Shown here in pieces: positions 38,574 to 47,601 of a stretch of DNA of 53,208 bases (its first letter is position 1; every line of letters starts with the position of its first letter). The stretch covers positions 1-53,208 of the forward strand of contig NZ_ASCA01000066.1 of the NCBI RefSeq assembly GCF_002760245.1, written 5' to 3'. The notes beneath the pieces are model-generated. The model was not told the origin of the DNA. It worked only from the letters and a program-made list of their open reading frames with translations, and ran no database searches. The DNA is from Streptococcus suis YS161. GTDB lineage: Bacteria; Bacillota; Bacilli; Lactobacillales; Streptococcaceae. The position numbers and the translations under genes are program-made.

Positions 38574-38647
38574 TCTGCTGGTATAACCAGCAAAGAGGAG
38601 AAGGAGTGGCAAAAGCTGGAACTCCTCCCCTCTTTTTCGCGTTTTTG
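38574..38647 (+). other. Intercistronic hairpins between binding-protein and permease genes
   Basis: A small stem CTGCTGGT-ATA-ACCAGCA (about 38575-38593) is followed by a larger interrupted stem. In that, AGAGG and AGGAGT pair with ACTCCT and CCTCT, leading into TTTTT (about 38632-38636). This resembles a leaky terminator and would give much more binding protein than permease, as in many ABC operons. Confidence 0.6.
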
Positions 38648-38655
38648 GAGGATAT

Positions 38656-39618
38656 ATGTTTCGTTATATTATAAAAAGAATTTTACAGGCCATTCCCCTC
38701 TTGCTCTTGATTTCTTTTATTGTCTTTTCATTGATTCAATTAGCACCATTTGATGTCATTGATTCAATGACAACACCCAATATGAGTCAAGAACAGATTG
38801 ATTTGTTAAAAGTAAAATATGGTTTGGATCAGCCATTTTTAGTTCAATATTTTGTATGGTTGAAGGGGATTGTGACTGGTGATTTAGGTTTTTCGCTATT
38901 GACTCAACATTCGATTGGGGCAGACTTGGCTGAAAAAATTCCTAACACGATTTCCTTGGTTTTACCAGCGTATGTAACGGCTCTGGTCCTTGCCATTACA
39001 CTGGGTTTGGTTTCAGCTTCCCAACGTGGTAAATGGGCGGATAAGGCCAACGATGCCTTTGCATCTGTGGGCATTGCGGTACCAACTTTCTGGTTTGCCA
39101 TGATTTTAATCTATTTCTTTGGTTATAAGTGGCGGGTGTTTCCATTTATCGGAATGTACACTTTGGGAAAGGAAGGAGATGTTCTTGATTTTCTAGCTCA
39201 TTTTGCCTTACCATATCTTACATTGACCATGGCATTCTTACCTGAGTTGATTCGGTTTATTCGAGCGTCAGCGATTGTAGAGGTTGAAAAGGATTATGTA
39301 ACCGTTCAAGAAGCATTCAAAGCCAATCGGTTTGAAATTTTTGGCAAACATGTGGCCCGCAATGTCTTAATTCCTGTCGTGACTCAAGTTGGAATGGCCT
39401 TACCGATGTTGGTAACAGGTGCTATTATCACAGAGACTATTTTTGCTTGGCCTGGTGTAGGTCCTTATTTGACTGCGGCGACGAAGAGTTTGGACTATCC
39501 AGTGATTATGGCTGTCATGCTTTTGTCTGCGACCTTAGTTATTCTAGGAAATCTCTTATCAGATATTCTTTATGCTGTCGTCGATCCACGTATTTGGAAA
39601 GGAGGAGAGGGACAATGA
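38656..39618 (+). CDS. Oligopeptide ABC transporter permease (OppB-like)
   Basis: A 320-residue inner-membrane permease. An N-terminal helix (about 9-31) and further hydrophobic segments surround the EAA loop that docks the ATPase, with FKANRFEIFGKHVARNVLIP at about 220-239. The C-terminal ITETIFAWPGVG is typical of OppB/DppB proteins. GGAGG precedes the ATG. It overlaps the next permease by four bases (ATGA). Confidence 0.93.
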   Translation: MFRYIIKRILQAIPLLLLISFIVFSLIQLAPFDVIDSMTTPNMSQEQIDLLKVKYGLDQPFLVQYFVWLKGIVTGDLGFSLLTQHSIGADLAEKIPNTISLVLPAYVTALVLAITLGLVSASQRGKWADKANDAFASVGIAVPTFWFAMILIYFFGYKWRVFPFIGMYTLGKEGDVLDFLAHFALPYLTLTMAFLPELIRFIRASAIVEVEKDYVTVQEAFKANRFEIFGKHVARNVLIPVVTQVGMALPMLVTGAIITETIFAWPGVGPYLTAATKSLDYPVIMAVMLLSATLVILGNLLSDILYAVVDPRIWKGGEGQ

Positions 39619-40445
39619 TTCTTAAACAATTCAAGGAGACTTTGAAGAGTTCGCCGCTCTATCTTTTCTCTCTTCTTTTTATTCTTTTCTTGATTATTTT
39701 ATCCCTCATTGCGCCCTTGATTCCTATTGATCCAAATGTAACGGATGTCAGTCAAATGAACCAAGGGCCTAGTGCGGAGCATTGGTTTGGAACCGATCAA
39801 GTAGGGCGTGATTACTTTATTCGTGTTATTTATGGGGGACGGATTTCTCTTTTAGTTGGCTTGTTGGCAATGGCTGCATCAGTGACCATTGGAAGCTTGG
39901 TTGGCATCACAGCAGGCTATCTGGGAGGAAAATGGGACAATGCTATTATGAGGGTGGTAGATGTGCTGTCATCCATACCTTGGTTGGTCTTGGTGATTGT
40001 TCTCAGTGTCTTTTTAAAGCCAGGTTTATCCACAATCATCATTGTGATTGGTGGTTTTTCATGGATGAGTATTGCTAGGATGTTACGAGCTGAAACCTTA
40101 AAAGCAAAGGTGGCAGATTATGTTGGCTATGCAGCTTTTATCGGTTTAAAGAAACCACGGATTATTCGGCGGCACATTTTGCCAGCAATCTTACCGACCT
40201 TGATTGTAACGGCGTCAACCAGTATTTCATCAGCCATTATGACAGAATCAGCTCTTAGTTTCTTAGGAATGGGGATTCAACAGCCCTTAGCATCTTGGGG
40301 TAGCCTTTTACAAAATGCCCAGTCTACCTTGCAAAGTGCTCCTCATATGGCGATCTTACCGGGACTTTTTATCCTATTGACCATTTATTCATTTAATAAT
40401 ATCGGTGATCTGATCCGTGATTGCCTTGAAAGAGAGGTGTACTAA
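39615..40445 (+). CDS. Oligopeptide ABC transporter permease (OppC-like)
   Basis: A 276-residue second permease subunit. The N-terminal membrane helix (about 17-37) is followed by the OppC-type segment HWFGTDQVGRDYFIRVIYGGRIS (about 56-78). The EAA-loop region and ALSFLGMGIQQP (about 212-223) are characteristic. The start at 39615 overlaps the preceding stop; upstream in-frame codons lie inside that gene. It ends one base into the next start codon. Confidence 0.93.
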   Translation: MILKQFKETLKSSPLYLFSLLFILFLIILSLIAPLIPIDPNVTDVSQMNQGPSAEHWFGTDQVGRDYFIRVIYGGRISLLVGLLAMAASVTIGSLVGITAGYLGGKWDNAIMRVVDVLSSIPWLVLVIVLSVFLKPGLSTIIIVIGGFSWMSIARMLRAETLKAKVADYVGYAAFIGLKKPRIIRRHILPAILPTLIVTASTSISSAIMTESALSFLGMGIQQPLASWGSLLQNAQSTLQSAPHMAILPGLFILLTIYSFNNIGDLIRDCLEREVY

Positions 40446-41305
40446 TGTCAAAGCACTTGGTAGAAATCAGTAACCTCACCATTATCAATCAAAAAAGTAA
40501 AGAGCGAACTACTCTCGTCAAAGGAATTGATCTCTCCATTCCCAAAGGAAAAATTGTTGGAATTGTTGGAGAATCTGGTTCGGGTAAGAGTTTGACAATG
40601 AAATCCTTGATGGGGATCTTACCAAAAGGCTTAGAAGCAAGCTATGATCGATTTGAAATGGATGGAAAGCAAGTTGGTAATCCAAAGGTGTTGCCTCTGT
40701 CTATGATTTTTCAAGATCCAATGACCTCTCTTAATCCCTTGCGGACAGTAGGTTATCATTTGCAGGAAGTTCTAAGACGTTTTCAACCCAAGTTGACCAA
40801 GGAAGAACGGGACAGAACTATCCATGAAATGTTGGAAAAGGTGGGAATTGAACATCCAGAACTGCGTCTCAAACAGTTTCCTTTTGAATTTTCAGGTGGT
40901 ATGCGTCAAAGGATCATGATTGCCATGGCCTTGTTGACCAAGCCGGATTTGTTAATCGCAGACGAGCCAACAACTGCATTAGATGTAACCATTCAGGCTC
41001 AAATCTTGGCCTTGCTCAAAGAATTACAGGAACAGTTGGGGTTGACAGTTGTGATTGTGAGTCATGATTTCAGTGTTATTGCTGGAATCTGTGACTTGGT
41101 TTATGTCATGAGGAATGGATTGGTTGTGGAACACGGAACGGTTGATTCTATCTTTTCACAACCCTTACACGCATATACCCAGTCACTATTAAGAGCAGCT
41201 CGTTTGGAAGCCAGTCTTGGAGCGGTTTTAGCCGACTCCGAAGATAGTCAGTTGATTCAAGTTAGTCCAGGACATTGGGTTAGAAAGGAGGAGAAGAATG
41301 GATAA
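40445..41305 (+). CDS. Oligopeptide ABC transporter ATPase (OppD-like)
   Basis: A 286-residue ATPase energising import. Walker A GESGSGKS (about residues 42-49), Q-loop IFQDPMTSLNP (about 96-106), signature SGGMRQR (about 154-160), Walker B LLIADEPTTALD (about 175-186) and switch histidine in IVSHDF. It overlaps the neighbouring ATPase gene by eight bases and the permease by one. Confidence 0.95.
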   Translation: MSKHLVEISNLTIINQKSKERTTLVKGIDLSIPKGKIVGIVGESGSGKSLTMKSLMGILPKGLEASYDRFEMDGKQVGNPKVLPLSMIFQDPMTSLNPLRTVGYHLQEVLRRFQPKLTKEERDRTIHEMLEKVGIEHPELRLKQFPFEFSGGMRQRIMIAMALLTKPDLLIADEPTTALDVTIQAQILALLKELQEQLGLTVVIVSHDFSVIAGICDLVYVMRNGLVVEHGTVDSIFSQPLHAYTQSLLRAARLEASLGAVLADSEDSQLIQVSPGHWVRKEEKNG

Positions 41306-42179
41306 GGAAGTTCTAGTACAGGTTTCGGATGTGAGCAAAACTTACTCTAAGAAGAATTGGTTTGGGCAAGAGCAACGTGTCGATGCTTTGAACGGTGTAA
41401 ATGTGTCTATTTATAAAGGTGAGACACTTGGTCTGGTTGGTGAATCTGGCAGTGGCAAATCGACACTTTCTAAAATTGTCTTAGGTTTGGAAAAGGCTAG
41501 TCAAGGCCGAGTTGATTTTCCTGGTTTGACATCAGAAGAATTAAATAATCAAGCCCTGCAAGTGATTTATCAAGACCCCTATTCTTCTCTCAATCCCTAC
41601 CTGTCGGCCTTAGAACTGGTCAAAGAACCTCTCTACTCACTTCCTAAGAAGGAGGCGGAAGAGAAGACTCTAGCTATGCTGGAAAGGGTGGGAATTCTGG
41701 GGGATGATGTACATAAACGTCCCAAATCATTTAGTGGTGGTCAACGCCAGCGAATTGGCATTGCTCGTGCAGTTGTTTCACATCCAAAATTTATCGTCTG
41801 TGATGAACCGACCTCGGCCCTTGATGTGTCGATTCAGGCGACCATACTGGATTTGTTGAACCAGTTGCAAGAGGATTTAGGACTGACCTATCTCTTTATT
41901 TCTCATGATCTAAACTTGGTGCACCAATTCGCAGATCGTATTGCGGTCATGTACAAGGGAAGCTTGGTTGAAATAGGACCAGCACAGGATATTTTCCAAA
42001 ATCCACAACATCCCTATACCCGCTACCTCTTGCAATCCAATCTGAGCCTTGATCCACAGGAGGCACGTGCTCAGTTGCAAGAGCTATCTCAAACTGGGCT
42101 TATAAAGGATTTTGTAACAGATGGTGTGTGGACTCAGGTGGATAAGGAACATTTTGTACTAAAGGCAACTGATAAATAA
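41298..42179 (+). CDS. Oligopeptide ABC transporter ATPase (OppF-like)
   Basis: A 293-residue second ATPase. Walker A GESGSGKS (about residues 48-55), Q-loop IYQDPYSSLNPYL, signature SFSGGQRQRIGIARA, Walker B FIVCDEPTSALD and switch FISHDLNLV are all intact. The region after the ABC core (NPQHPYTRYLLQ) is the OppD/F C-terminal extension. Last gene of the transporter; no strong terminator follows. Confidence 0.95.
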   Translation: MDKEVLVQVSDVSKTYSKKNWFGQEQRVDALNGVNVSIYKGETLGLVGESGSGKSTLSKIVLGLEKASQGRVDFPGLTSEELNNQALQVIYQDPYSSLNPYLSALELVKEPLYSLPKKEAEEKTLAMLERVGILGDDVHKRPKSFSGGQRQRIGIARAVVSHPKFIVCDEPTSALDVSIQATILDLLNQLQEDLGLTYLFISHDLNLVHQFADRIAVMYKGSLVEIGPAQDIFQNPQHPYTRYLLQSNLSLDPQEARAQLQELSQTGLIKDFVTDGVWTQVDKEHFVLKATDK

Positions 42180-42207
42180 TTTTTATCAGCCCATAAAACT
42201 TCTATAT

Positions 42208-42236
42208 TAGACAGGCTTATTTGGTCGTGTTACAAT
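42208..42236 (+). promoter_or_regulatory. Promoter of the glutamine-amidotransferase-like gene
   Basis: TAGACA (42208-42213), 17-bp spacer, TACAAT (42231-42236), 28 bp before the start codon. Confidence 0.6.
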
Positions 42237-42263
42237 ATATAAAATCGCAGAAAGGAGTTTCTT

Positions 42264-42953
42264 ATGGGAAAGGTGATTATTGGAATTTCAGGAAATGAGC
42301 AAGAATTTCCAACTAAATCTGGTCGCGTATATGTAACGGTAGCGCGTGAATTGGCAGACAGCGTTCGTCAGGCAGGTGGTGTGCCAATGGTTATTCCTAT
42401 GGGAACTCCTGATCTAGCTAAAGACTATATCGATATGATTGACAAGTTGATTTTGTCAGGTGGTCAGCATGTGGATCCAAGTCTCTACGGTCAAAAACGC
42501 TTGATTGATAGTGATGACTACCTCTTGGAACGTGATGCATTTGAGTTAGCTTTGATTGAGGAAGCCCTTCGGCAAGGAAAACCTATTTTTGCCGTTTGCC
42601 GTGGTATGCAGTTGCTCAATGTTGCTCTAGGTGGTAGTTTAGAGCAGGAAGTGGCTGATCATTGGCAAGAGGGTATCGAGGGAACATCTCATCGTTTACA
42701 AGTGAAACCTAAAAGCCGAATCGGTCAACTGTTTGCCCAAGGGAGCCCTATTAATTCCTTCCATCAGCAACGAATCAAAGAATTGGCTCCAGGACTGGTG
42801 GCGACAGGTTTGGATCCTAGAGATGGTACGATAGAAGCTTATGAAAGTAGGGGGAACCAAGCTTTGTTTGGTATCCAATGGCATCCAGAATTTCTCTACA
42901 AAGACTGCAAGCAACATAGAGACTTGTTTCAGTATTTAGTAGATATATTTTAA
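42264..42953 (+). CDS. Class I glutamine-amidotransferase-like (PuuD-type) hydrolase
   Basis: A 229-residue peptidase C26 family protein, related to gamma-glutamyl-gamma-aminobutyrate hydrolase. The nucleophile elbow is AVCRGMQLLNVALGG (about residues 111-125, catalytic Cys about 113), and the His-x-Glu pair is GIQWHPEF (about 208-215). The substrate is a gamma-glutamyl compound by family, otherwise unknown. It stands alone between the peptide transporter and the methionine transporter. AAAGGAG precedes the ATG. Confidence 0.88.
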   Translation: MGKVIIGISGNEQEFPTKSGRVYVTVARELADSVRQAGGVPMVIPMGTPDLAKDYIDMIDKLILSGGQHVDPSLYGQKRLIDSDDYLLERDAFELALIEEALRQGKPIFAVCRGMQLLNVALGGSLEQEVADHWQEGIEGTSHRLQVKPKSRIGQLFAQGSPINSFHQQRIKELAPGLVATGLDPRDGTIEAYESRGNQALFGIQWHPEFLYKDCKQHRDLFQYLVDIF

Positions 42954-43163
42954 GAGGGGTATCCCTCTCAGATTGAAGAAAAAGTCCATTTTGGACAATT
43001 TTCTTCAATCTTTTTTCTTTATGTTGAAAATTAAAACCTCTCAGAAACGCCGAAATATCAATGTTTCTAAGAGTTTAATAACTTGCTATCTTTCGCAAAC
43101 TTCTTCAATTTTTTATATTTTTAGGAGTTTGTCTACGTTCTGAGAGGGGTATCCCTCTTTTTA
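42953..43163 (+). repeat. Duplicated 16-bp palindrome and alternative-pairing segment
   Basis: AGAGGGGTATCCCTCT occurs exactly at 42953-42968 and 43143-43158; the second copy is followed by TTTTATT and looks like a terminator. The arm CCTCTCAGAAACG (43037-43049) can pair with GTTTCTAAGAG (43063-43073) or with CGTTCTGAGAGG (43136-43147), the latter overlapping the terminator stem. No gene lies here. It could be a small RNA or a terminator/antiterminator remnant upstream of metQ. Confidence 0.45.
42971..43018 (+). terminator. Strong terminator after the PuuD-like gene
   Basis: GATTGAAGAAAA (42971-42982) pairs with TTTTCTTCAATC (42999-43010), with an inner GTCC/GGAC stem, followed by six T's. 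Confidence 0.9.
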
Positions 43164-43294
43164 TTATCAATACTTATAGTTGCAAGGGTATTTGTTATAA
43201 TGAAAAGTTATAACTTTCTATAAAAAAAGTCAATTAGTCAGAAAGAACATTCTGTGTTAAGATAGATACAGTTCTAATTTAAGGAGATCATTTT

Positions 43295-44152
43295 ATGAAA
43301 TTAAAAAAATTGTTTAGTTTGGCAACAGCTGCTTTATCAGTAGGTGTACTTGCTGCATGTGGGAACTCTTCTTCTAGCTCTTCATCTGATTCATCAGCAA
43401 CAACTGTTCGTGTTGGTGTGATGAGCTTGAGCGACTCTGAGCAAGCTCGTTGGGACAAAATCCAAGAAATTCTTGGTGATGAGGTGAAATTGGAATTCAC
43501 TCAATTTACAGACTACTCACAACCAAACAAGGCAGTAGCTGAAAATGAAGTAGACATCAACGCTTTCCAACACTATAACTTCTTGAACAACTGGAATGAA
43601 GAAAACGGTGAAGACTTGGTTGCTATTGCGGATACTTATATCGCACCAATCCGTCTTTACTCAGGTACAGCTGATGGTAAAAACAAGTACACTAAAGTGG
43701 AAGATATTCCAGATGGTGCAGAAATTGCGGTTCCAAACGACCCAACAAACGAAAGTCGTGCTCTTTACCTTCTTCAAGCAGCTGGTTTGATCAAGGTTGG
43801 TGTATCTGGTACAGAATTGGCAACGATTGCTGATATTACTGAAAATAAGAAAAACTTGAAAATTACTGAGTTGGATGCAAGCCAAACAGCAAGCTCACTT
43901 AGCTCAGTTGATGCAGCAGTTGTAAACAATACATTTGTGTTGGAAGCTGGTTTGGATTACAAGAACGCCCTTTACAAAGAGCAAAAAGATGAAAATTCAA
44001 AACAGTGGTACAACTTGATTGCAGCTCGTAGCGATTGGGAAAAATCAGAGCAAGCAGCAGCGATTAAGAAAATTATCGAAGCCTACCACACGGATGAAGT
44101 GAAAAAAGTTATTGAAGAGACTTCAGACGGTATGGATGAGCCAGTTTGGTAA
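43295..44152 (+). CDS. metQ: Methionine ABC transporter, substrate-binding lipoprotein
   Basis: A 285-residue NlpA-family lipoprotein that captures D/L-methionine outside the membrane. The signal peptide KLKKLFSLATAALSVGVLAAC ends in lipobox LAAC (Cys about 22). The mature domain shows VDINAFQHYNFL (about 88-99) and IAVPNDPTNESRALYLL (about 144-160), both hallmarks of MetQ. AAGGAG precedes the ATG. First gene of metQ-peptidase-metN-metI. Confidence 0.93.
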   Translation: MKLKKLFSLATAALSVGVLAACGNSSSSSSSDSSATTVRVGVMSLSDSEQARWDKIQEILGDEVKLEFTQFTDYSQPNKAVAENEVDINAFQHYNFLNNWNEENGEDLVAIADTYIAPIRLYSGTADGKNKYTKVEDIPDGAEIAVPNDPTNESRALYLLQAAGLIKVGVSGTELATIADITENKKNLKITELDASQTASSLSSVDAAVVNNTFVLEAGLDYKNALYKEQKDENSKQWYNLIAARSDWEKSEQAAAIKKIIEAYHTDEVKKVIEETSDGMDEPVW

Positions 44153-44166
44153 AATGTAAATAGGTC

Positions 44167-44194
44167 GAGGACTGGACAAAGTTGTTCAGCCCTC
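44167..44194 (+). other. Hairpin after metQ
   Basis: GAGG and CTG pair with CAG and CCTC with a one-base mismatch, followed by a short T-rich run. A leaky attenuator would favour the binding protein over the downstream genes. Confidence 0.45.
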
Positions 44195-44280
44195 TATCTG
44201 TTTTTATAGAGATAAGAAAAAATCTCTTAACCAAAGTCAGATATGTGGGAGAATATTTGATTTTGGTTAGTAGATTTGAT

Positions 44281-44296
44281 TGATTTTCATTGAGTA
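44281..44296 (+). repeat. Solitary end of the inverted-repeat element
   Basis: TGATTTTCATTGAGTA matches the right end of the element at 691-788, but no partner end is seen nearby. It lies just upstream of the M20 peptidase start, so the gene's ribosome site (GAGGAG) directly follows the repeat. Confidence 0.55.
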
Positions 44297-44308
44297 TGAG
44301 GAGAAAGT

Positions 44309-45676
44309 ATGGCAGATAGTAAAGTTCAAGCATTTGAAAATGATGCGATTATTCAGCACTATTTTGAAAAGTTGAAGGTCTTGATTTCAAAGAGATCTAT
44401 TTTTGCTCAACAGATTGGTCTCTTGGATGTAGCGACTTACTTGAAAGATATGTTTGAAGAAGCTGGTGCAGAGGTTGTTTTGGATGATAGTTATGCAGCA
44501 CCTTTTGTTATGGCTAAGTTTGCAGCGACAGTCCCGAATGCCAAAACCTTGATTTTCTATAACCACTACGATACAGTGCCAGCAGATGCCGATCAGGTCT
44601 GGGAGAAGGGCAATCCTTTTGAATTGACCATTTCCGATGGCTATATCTATGGTCGCGGGGTAGATGATGATAAGGGGCATATTACAGCTCGTCTATCAGC
44701 CTTGAAAAAATACCTGACTAGACAAAACGGTCATCTACCAATCAATGTAATCTTTATTATGGAAGGGGCAGAAGAGTCAGCTTCTGTTGACTTGGACAAA
44801 TACCTTTCAAAATATAAAGAACATTTGATCGGTGCTGATTTACTTGTCTGGGAACAAGGGCATCGCAATAGCCTGCATCAGCTAGAGATTGCTGGGGGAA
44901 ACAAGGGAATTGTGACCTTTGATCTTCAGGTCAAATCAGCTGACTTGGATATTCATTCTTCCTATGGTGGTGTCATTGATTCGGCAAGCTGGTATTTATT
45001 ATCAGCACTTCAATCCATGCGGGCTGCAGATGGAAGAATTCTGGTAGATGGCATTTACGAGCAGGTGCAAGAGCCAAATGAGCGTGAATTGGCCTTAGTG
45101 GAGGAATTTGCACTGGCGACCAGTCAGTCTATGAAAGACATTTATGGCTTGACTCTTCCAACCTTGGTAGAAGACCGTCGTGAGTTTCTGAAGCGTTTGT
45201 ATTTTGAACCATCTATCACCATTGAAGGCTTGTCAACAGGCTATCTTGGTCAAGGTGTTAAGACCATTATTCCAGCTCAGGCTTCTGCAAAAATGGAAGT
45301 TCGTCTGGTGCCTGGTTTGGAGCCACACGATGTTTTGGACAAGATTCGCCAGCATTTGAATAAGCACGGATTTGACAAAGTTGAGGTTATCTTTACTTTG
45401 GGGGAAATGAGCTACCGAAGTGATATGTCCCATCCTGCCATTGTCAATGTGATTGAATTGGCTAAACAGTTGACACCAGAAGGAGTTGCTGTCTTGCCGA
45501 CTTCACCGGGGACAGGACCCATGCACACCGTCTTTCATGCTCTAGGTGTGCCGATTGCAGGATTTGGATTAGGAAATGCCAACAGTCGTGACCATGCAGG
45601 TGATGAAAATGTCAGTATCGCTGACTACTATAGCCATGTTGAATTAGTAGAGGAGTTAATTGCAAGTTATGAGTAA
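44309..45676 (+). CDS. M20-family metallopeptidase in the methionine transporter operon
   Basis: A 455-residue zinc peptidase of the M20 (ArgE/DapE/CNDP-like) family. Metal and catalytic residues appear in [11 protein letters not shown] (about residues 88-98), [10 protein letters not shown] (about 116-125) and MEGAEESAS (about 151-159). A dimerisation domain spans about 200-320. It may hydrolyse methionine-containing dipeptides or N-acyl amino acids after uptake; specificity is not established by sequence. It sits between metQ and metN, a conserved arrangement in streptococci, and its end overlaps metN by eight bases. Confidence 0.9.
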   Translation: MADSKVQAFENDAIIQHYFEKLKVLISKRSIFAQQIGLLDVATYLKDMFEEAGAEVVLDDSYAAPFVMAKFAATVPNAKTLIFYNHYDTVPADADQVWEKGNPFELTISDGYIYGRGVDDDKGHITARLSALKKYLTRQNGHLPINVIFIMEGAEESASVDLDKYLSKYKEHLIGADLLVWEQGHRNSLHQLEIAGGNKGIVTFDLQVKSADLDIHSSYGGVIDSASWYLLSALQSMRAADGRILVDGIYEQVQEPNERELALVEEFALATSQSMKDIYGLTLPTLVEDRREFLKRLYFEPSITIEGLSTGYLGQGVKTIIPAQASAKMEVRLVPGLEPHDVLDKIRQHLNKHGFDKVEVIFTLGEMSYRSDMSHPAIVNVIELAKQLTPEGVAVLPTSPGTGPMHTVFHALGVPIAGFGLGNANSRDHAGDENVSIADYYSHVELVEELIASYE

Positions 45677-46733
45677 GGAAATGATTAAGCTAGATAATAT
45701 TGATGTAACTTTCCAGCAGAAAAAACGCACCATCGAAGCGGTCAAGGATGTGACCATCCATATCAATCAAGGGGATATTTACGGTATCGTAGGTTATTCT
45801 GGTGCTGGGAAATCTACCCTTGTCCGTGTCATCAATTTGTTGCAAGTGCCGACAGCAGGTAAGATTACCATTGATGAGGATGTGATTTATGAGGGAGAAA
45901 AGGTCACACTTACCCCTGCTCAACTGCGAAGCAAACGTCGTGAGATTGGGATGATTTTCCAGCATTTCAACCTGATGGCTCAGATGACGGCAGAAGAAAA
46001 TGTAGCCTTTGCTCTCAAGCATTCTGGCTTGAGCAAACAGGAGAAGAAAGAAAAAGTTGCTAAGTTGTTGGACTTGGTTGGTCTTTCGGATCGTGCTGAA
46101 AACTATCCAGCTCAGTTGTCTGGTGGTCAAAAGCAACGTGTTGCCATTGCTCGTGCCTTGGCCAATGACCCTAAAATCTTGATTTCTGATGAGTCGACTT
46201 CTGCCTTGGATCCGAAAACGACTAAGCAGATTTTGGCACTCTTGCAGGAGTTGAATGAAAAACTGGGCTTGACCATTGTTATGATTACCCACGAGATGCA
46301 GATTGTAAAAGACATTTGTAACCGTGTGGCTGTTATGCAGGATGGTCGCTTGATTGAAGAGGGTTCAGTTTTGGAAATCTTCTCTCATCCAAAAGAAGAA
46401 TTGACCCAGGATTTCATCAAAACAGCAACAGGAATTGATGAAGCCTTGGTGAAAATTTACCAGCAGGATATTGTTCAGAATTTGCCTGAGAACAGTATTT
46501 TGGTGCAACTCAAGTATGCGGGTTCCAATACGGATACAGCTATTGTCAATGATTTGTACAAATTCTATCAAGTATCTGCCAATATTTTGTATGGAAATAT
46601 TGAGATTTTGGACCATACGCCAGTCGGTGAGATGGTAGTTATTCTCTCTGGCGAGCCTGGTCAGTTGCACAGTGCGATTGAGGCAGTGACGGAGGCGCGT
46701 GTGGAAGTGACGATTTTGAAAGGAGCAAACTAG
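45669..46733 (+). CDS. metN: Methionine ABC transporter, ATPase
   Basis: A 354-residue ATPase. Walker [10 protein letters not shown] (about residues 40-48), Q-loop IFQHFNLM, signature [14 protein letters not shown], Walker [13 protein letters not shown] (ESTSALD is typical of MetN), and a C-terminal NIL domain (about 270-350) that senses cytoplasmic methionine for trans-inhibition. I start at 45669 with GAGGAG upstream. It ends directly before the metI start. Confidence 0.94.
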   Translation: MSKEMIKLDNIDVTFQQKKRTIEAVKDVTIHINQGDIYGIVGYSGAGKSTLVRVINLLQVPTAGKITIDEDVIYEGEKVTLTPAQLRSKRREIGMIFQHFNLMAQMTAEENVAFALKHSGLSKQEKKEKVAKLLDLVGLSDRAENYPAQLSGGQKQRVAIARALANDPKILISDESTSALDPKTTKQILALLQELNEKLGLTIVMITHEMQIVKDICNRVAVMQDGRLIEEGSVLEIFSHPKEELTQDFIKTATGIDEALVKIYQQDIVQNLPENSILVQLKYAGSNTDTAIVNDLYKFYQVSANILYGNIEILDHTPVGEMVVILSGEPGQLHSAIEAVTEARVEVTILKGAN

Positions 46734-47426
46734 ATGTTAGAATGGATTCAAACGAATTTTCCAGATATTTATAAATTGGGCTGGGATGGTCAGACAGGTT
46801 GGTTAACACATTTTAATTTGACCCTCTATATGACCTTTGTTTCCTTTGCTTTTGGTGGCTTTATGGGCTTGGTATCTGGTTTATTCTTGGTATTGACTGG
46901 GCCTCGGGGTGTCATTGAAAATAAGACGGTTTATTGGATTTTGGATAAGGTGGCTTCTATTTTCCGTGCCATTCCGTTCATTATTTTGTTGGCGGCCATT
47001 GCTCCTTTGACAAAAATTATTGTTGGAAAAACGATTGGTACGGAGGCGGCTTTGGTTCCCCTTGCTCTTTCAGTCTTCCCCTTCTTTGCCCGTCAGGTTG
47101 AGGTGGTCTTGTCAGAATTGGACCGTGGTGTCATTGAGGCTGCTCAGGCTTCAGGAGCGACTTTCTGGGATATTGTCCTTGTCTATCTGCGGGAGGGTCT
47201 GCCTGACTTGATTCGGGTGACGACCTTTGCCCTGGTTTCCCTGGTCGGCTATACAGCCATGGCAGGAGCTATCGGAGCAGGTGGTTTGGGACAAGTTGCA
47301 CTTTCCTACGGTTACTTGCGTTACAATGATGATGTGACCTTTTTAGCAACTCTTTTGATTTTAGTTATCATCTTCGTAATCCAGTTTATTGGAGATTTCT
47401 TGACGAGAAAGATTAGTCATAGATAG
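46734..47426 (+). CDS. metI: Methionine ABC transporter, permease
   Basis: A 230-residue membrane permease. Five hydrophobic segments cover most of the protein, with the ATPase-contact loop GVIEAAQASGATFWDIVLVYLREGLP (about residues 131-156) and the MetI-typical SLVGYTAMAGAIGAGGLG (about 175-192). Its ATG directly follows the metN stop and the ribosome site (AAAGGAG) lies in the end of metN. Confidence 0.94.
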   Translation: MLEWIQTNFPDIYKLGWDGQTGWLTHFNLTLYMTFVSFAFGGFMGLVSGLFLVLTGPRGVIENKTVYWILDKVASIFRAIPFIILLAAIAPLTKIIVGKTIGTEAALVPLALSVFPFFARQVEVVLSELDRGVIEAAQASGATFWDIVLVYLREGLPDLIRVTTFALVSLVGYTAMAGAIGAGGLGQVALSYGYLRYNDDVTFLATLLILVIIFVIQFIGDFLTRKISHR

Positions 47427-47451
47427 TTATTTGGCTGTGTTTTTTCAAATT

Positions 47452-47595
47452 TTGGATAGTCCTTGACTTTTTTATACAATAATGTTAATTAAATAAACAC
47501 TGCCACCGGGTAGTCATGCAACAGCATTTTATGAACGTCGTTAGGTCTTAGAAGATGTTCATAGGGTGCTGATTTTTCTATAAAAGAAAAGGAGT
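47452..47595 (+). promoter_or_regulatory. Promoter and structured leader of the B3/B4-domain gene
   Basis: TTGGAT (47452-47457), 17-bp spacer, TACAAT (47475-47480) gives a leader of about 115 nt. It contains an uninterrupted 15-bp RNA stem: CAGCATTTTATGAAC (47522-47536) with GTTCATAGGGTGCTG (47557-47571), three of the pairs being consecutive G-U. A 20-nt loop and a following ATTTTTCT complete a terminator-like element. It matches no RNA family I recognise. Confidence 0.55.
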
Positions 47596-47601
47596 GAGAA
47601 T

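Noticed and set aside
43160..43294. SAM riboswitch or full MET box upstream of metQ
   Set aside because: No SAM-aptamer core. A TATAGTTGCAA half site at 43175-43185 lacks the second arm, so I do not call it an operator.
45690..46292. A 200-codon open frame antisense to metN
   Set aside because: Fully covered by an intact metN with all ABC motifs; codon pattern is a shadow of the plus strand.
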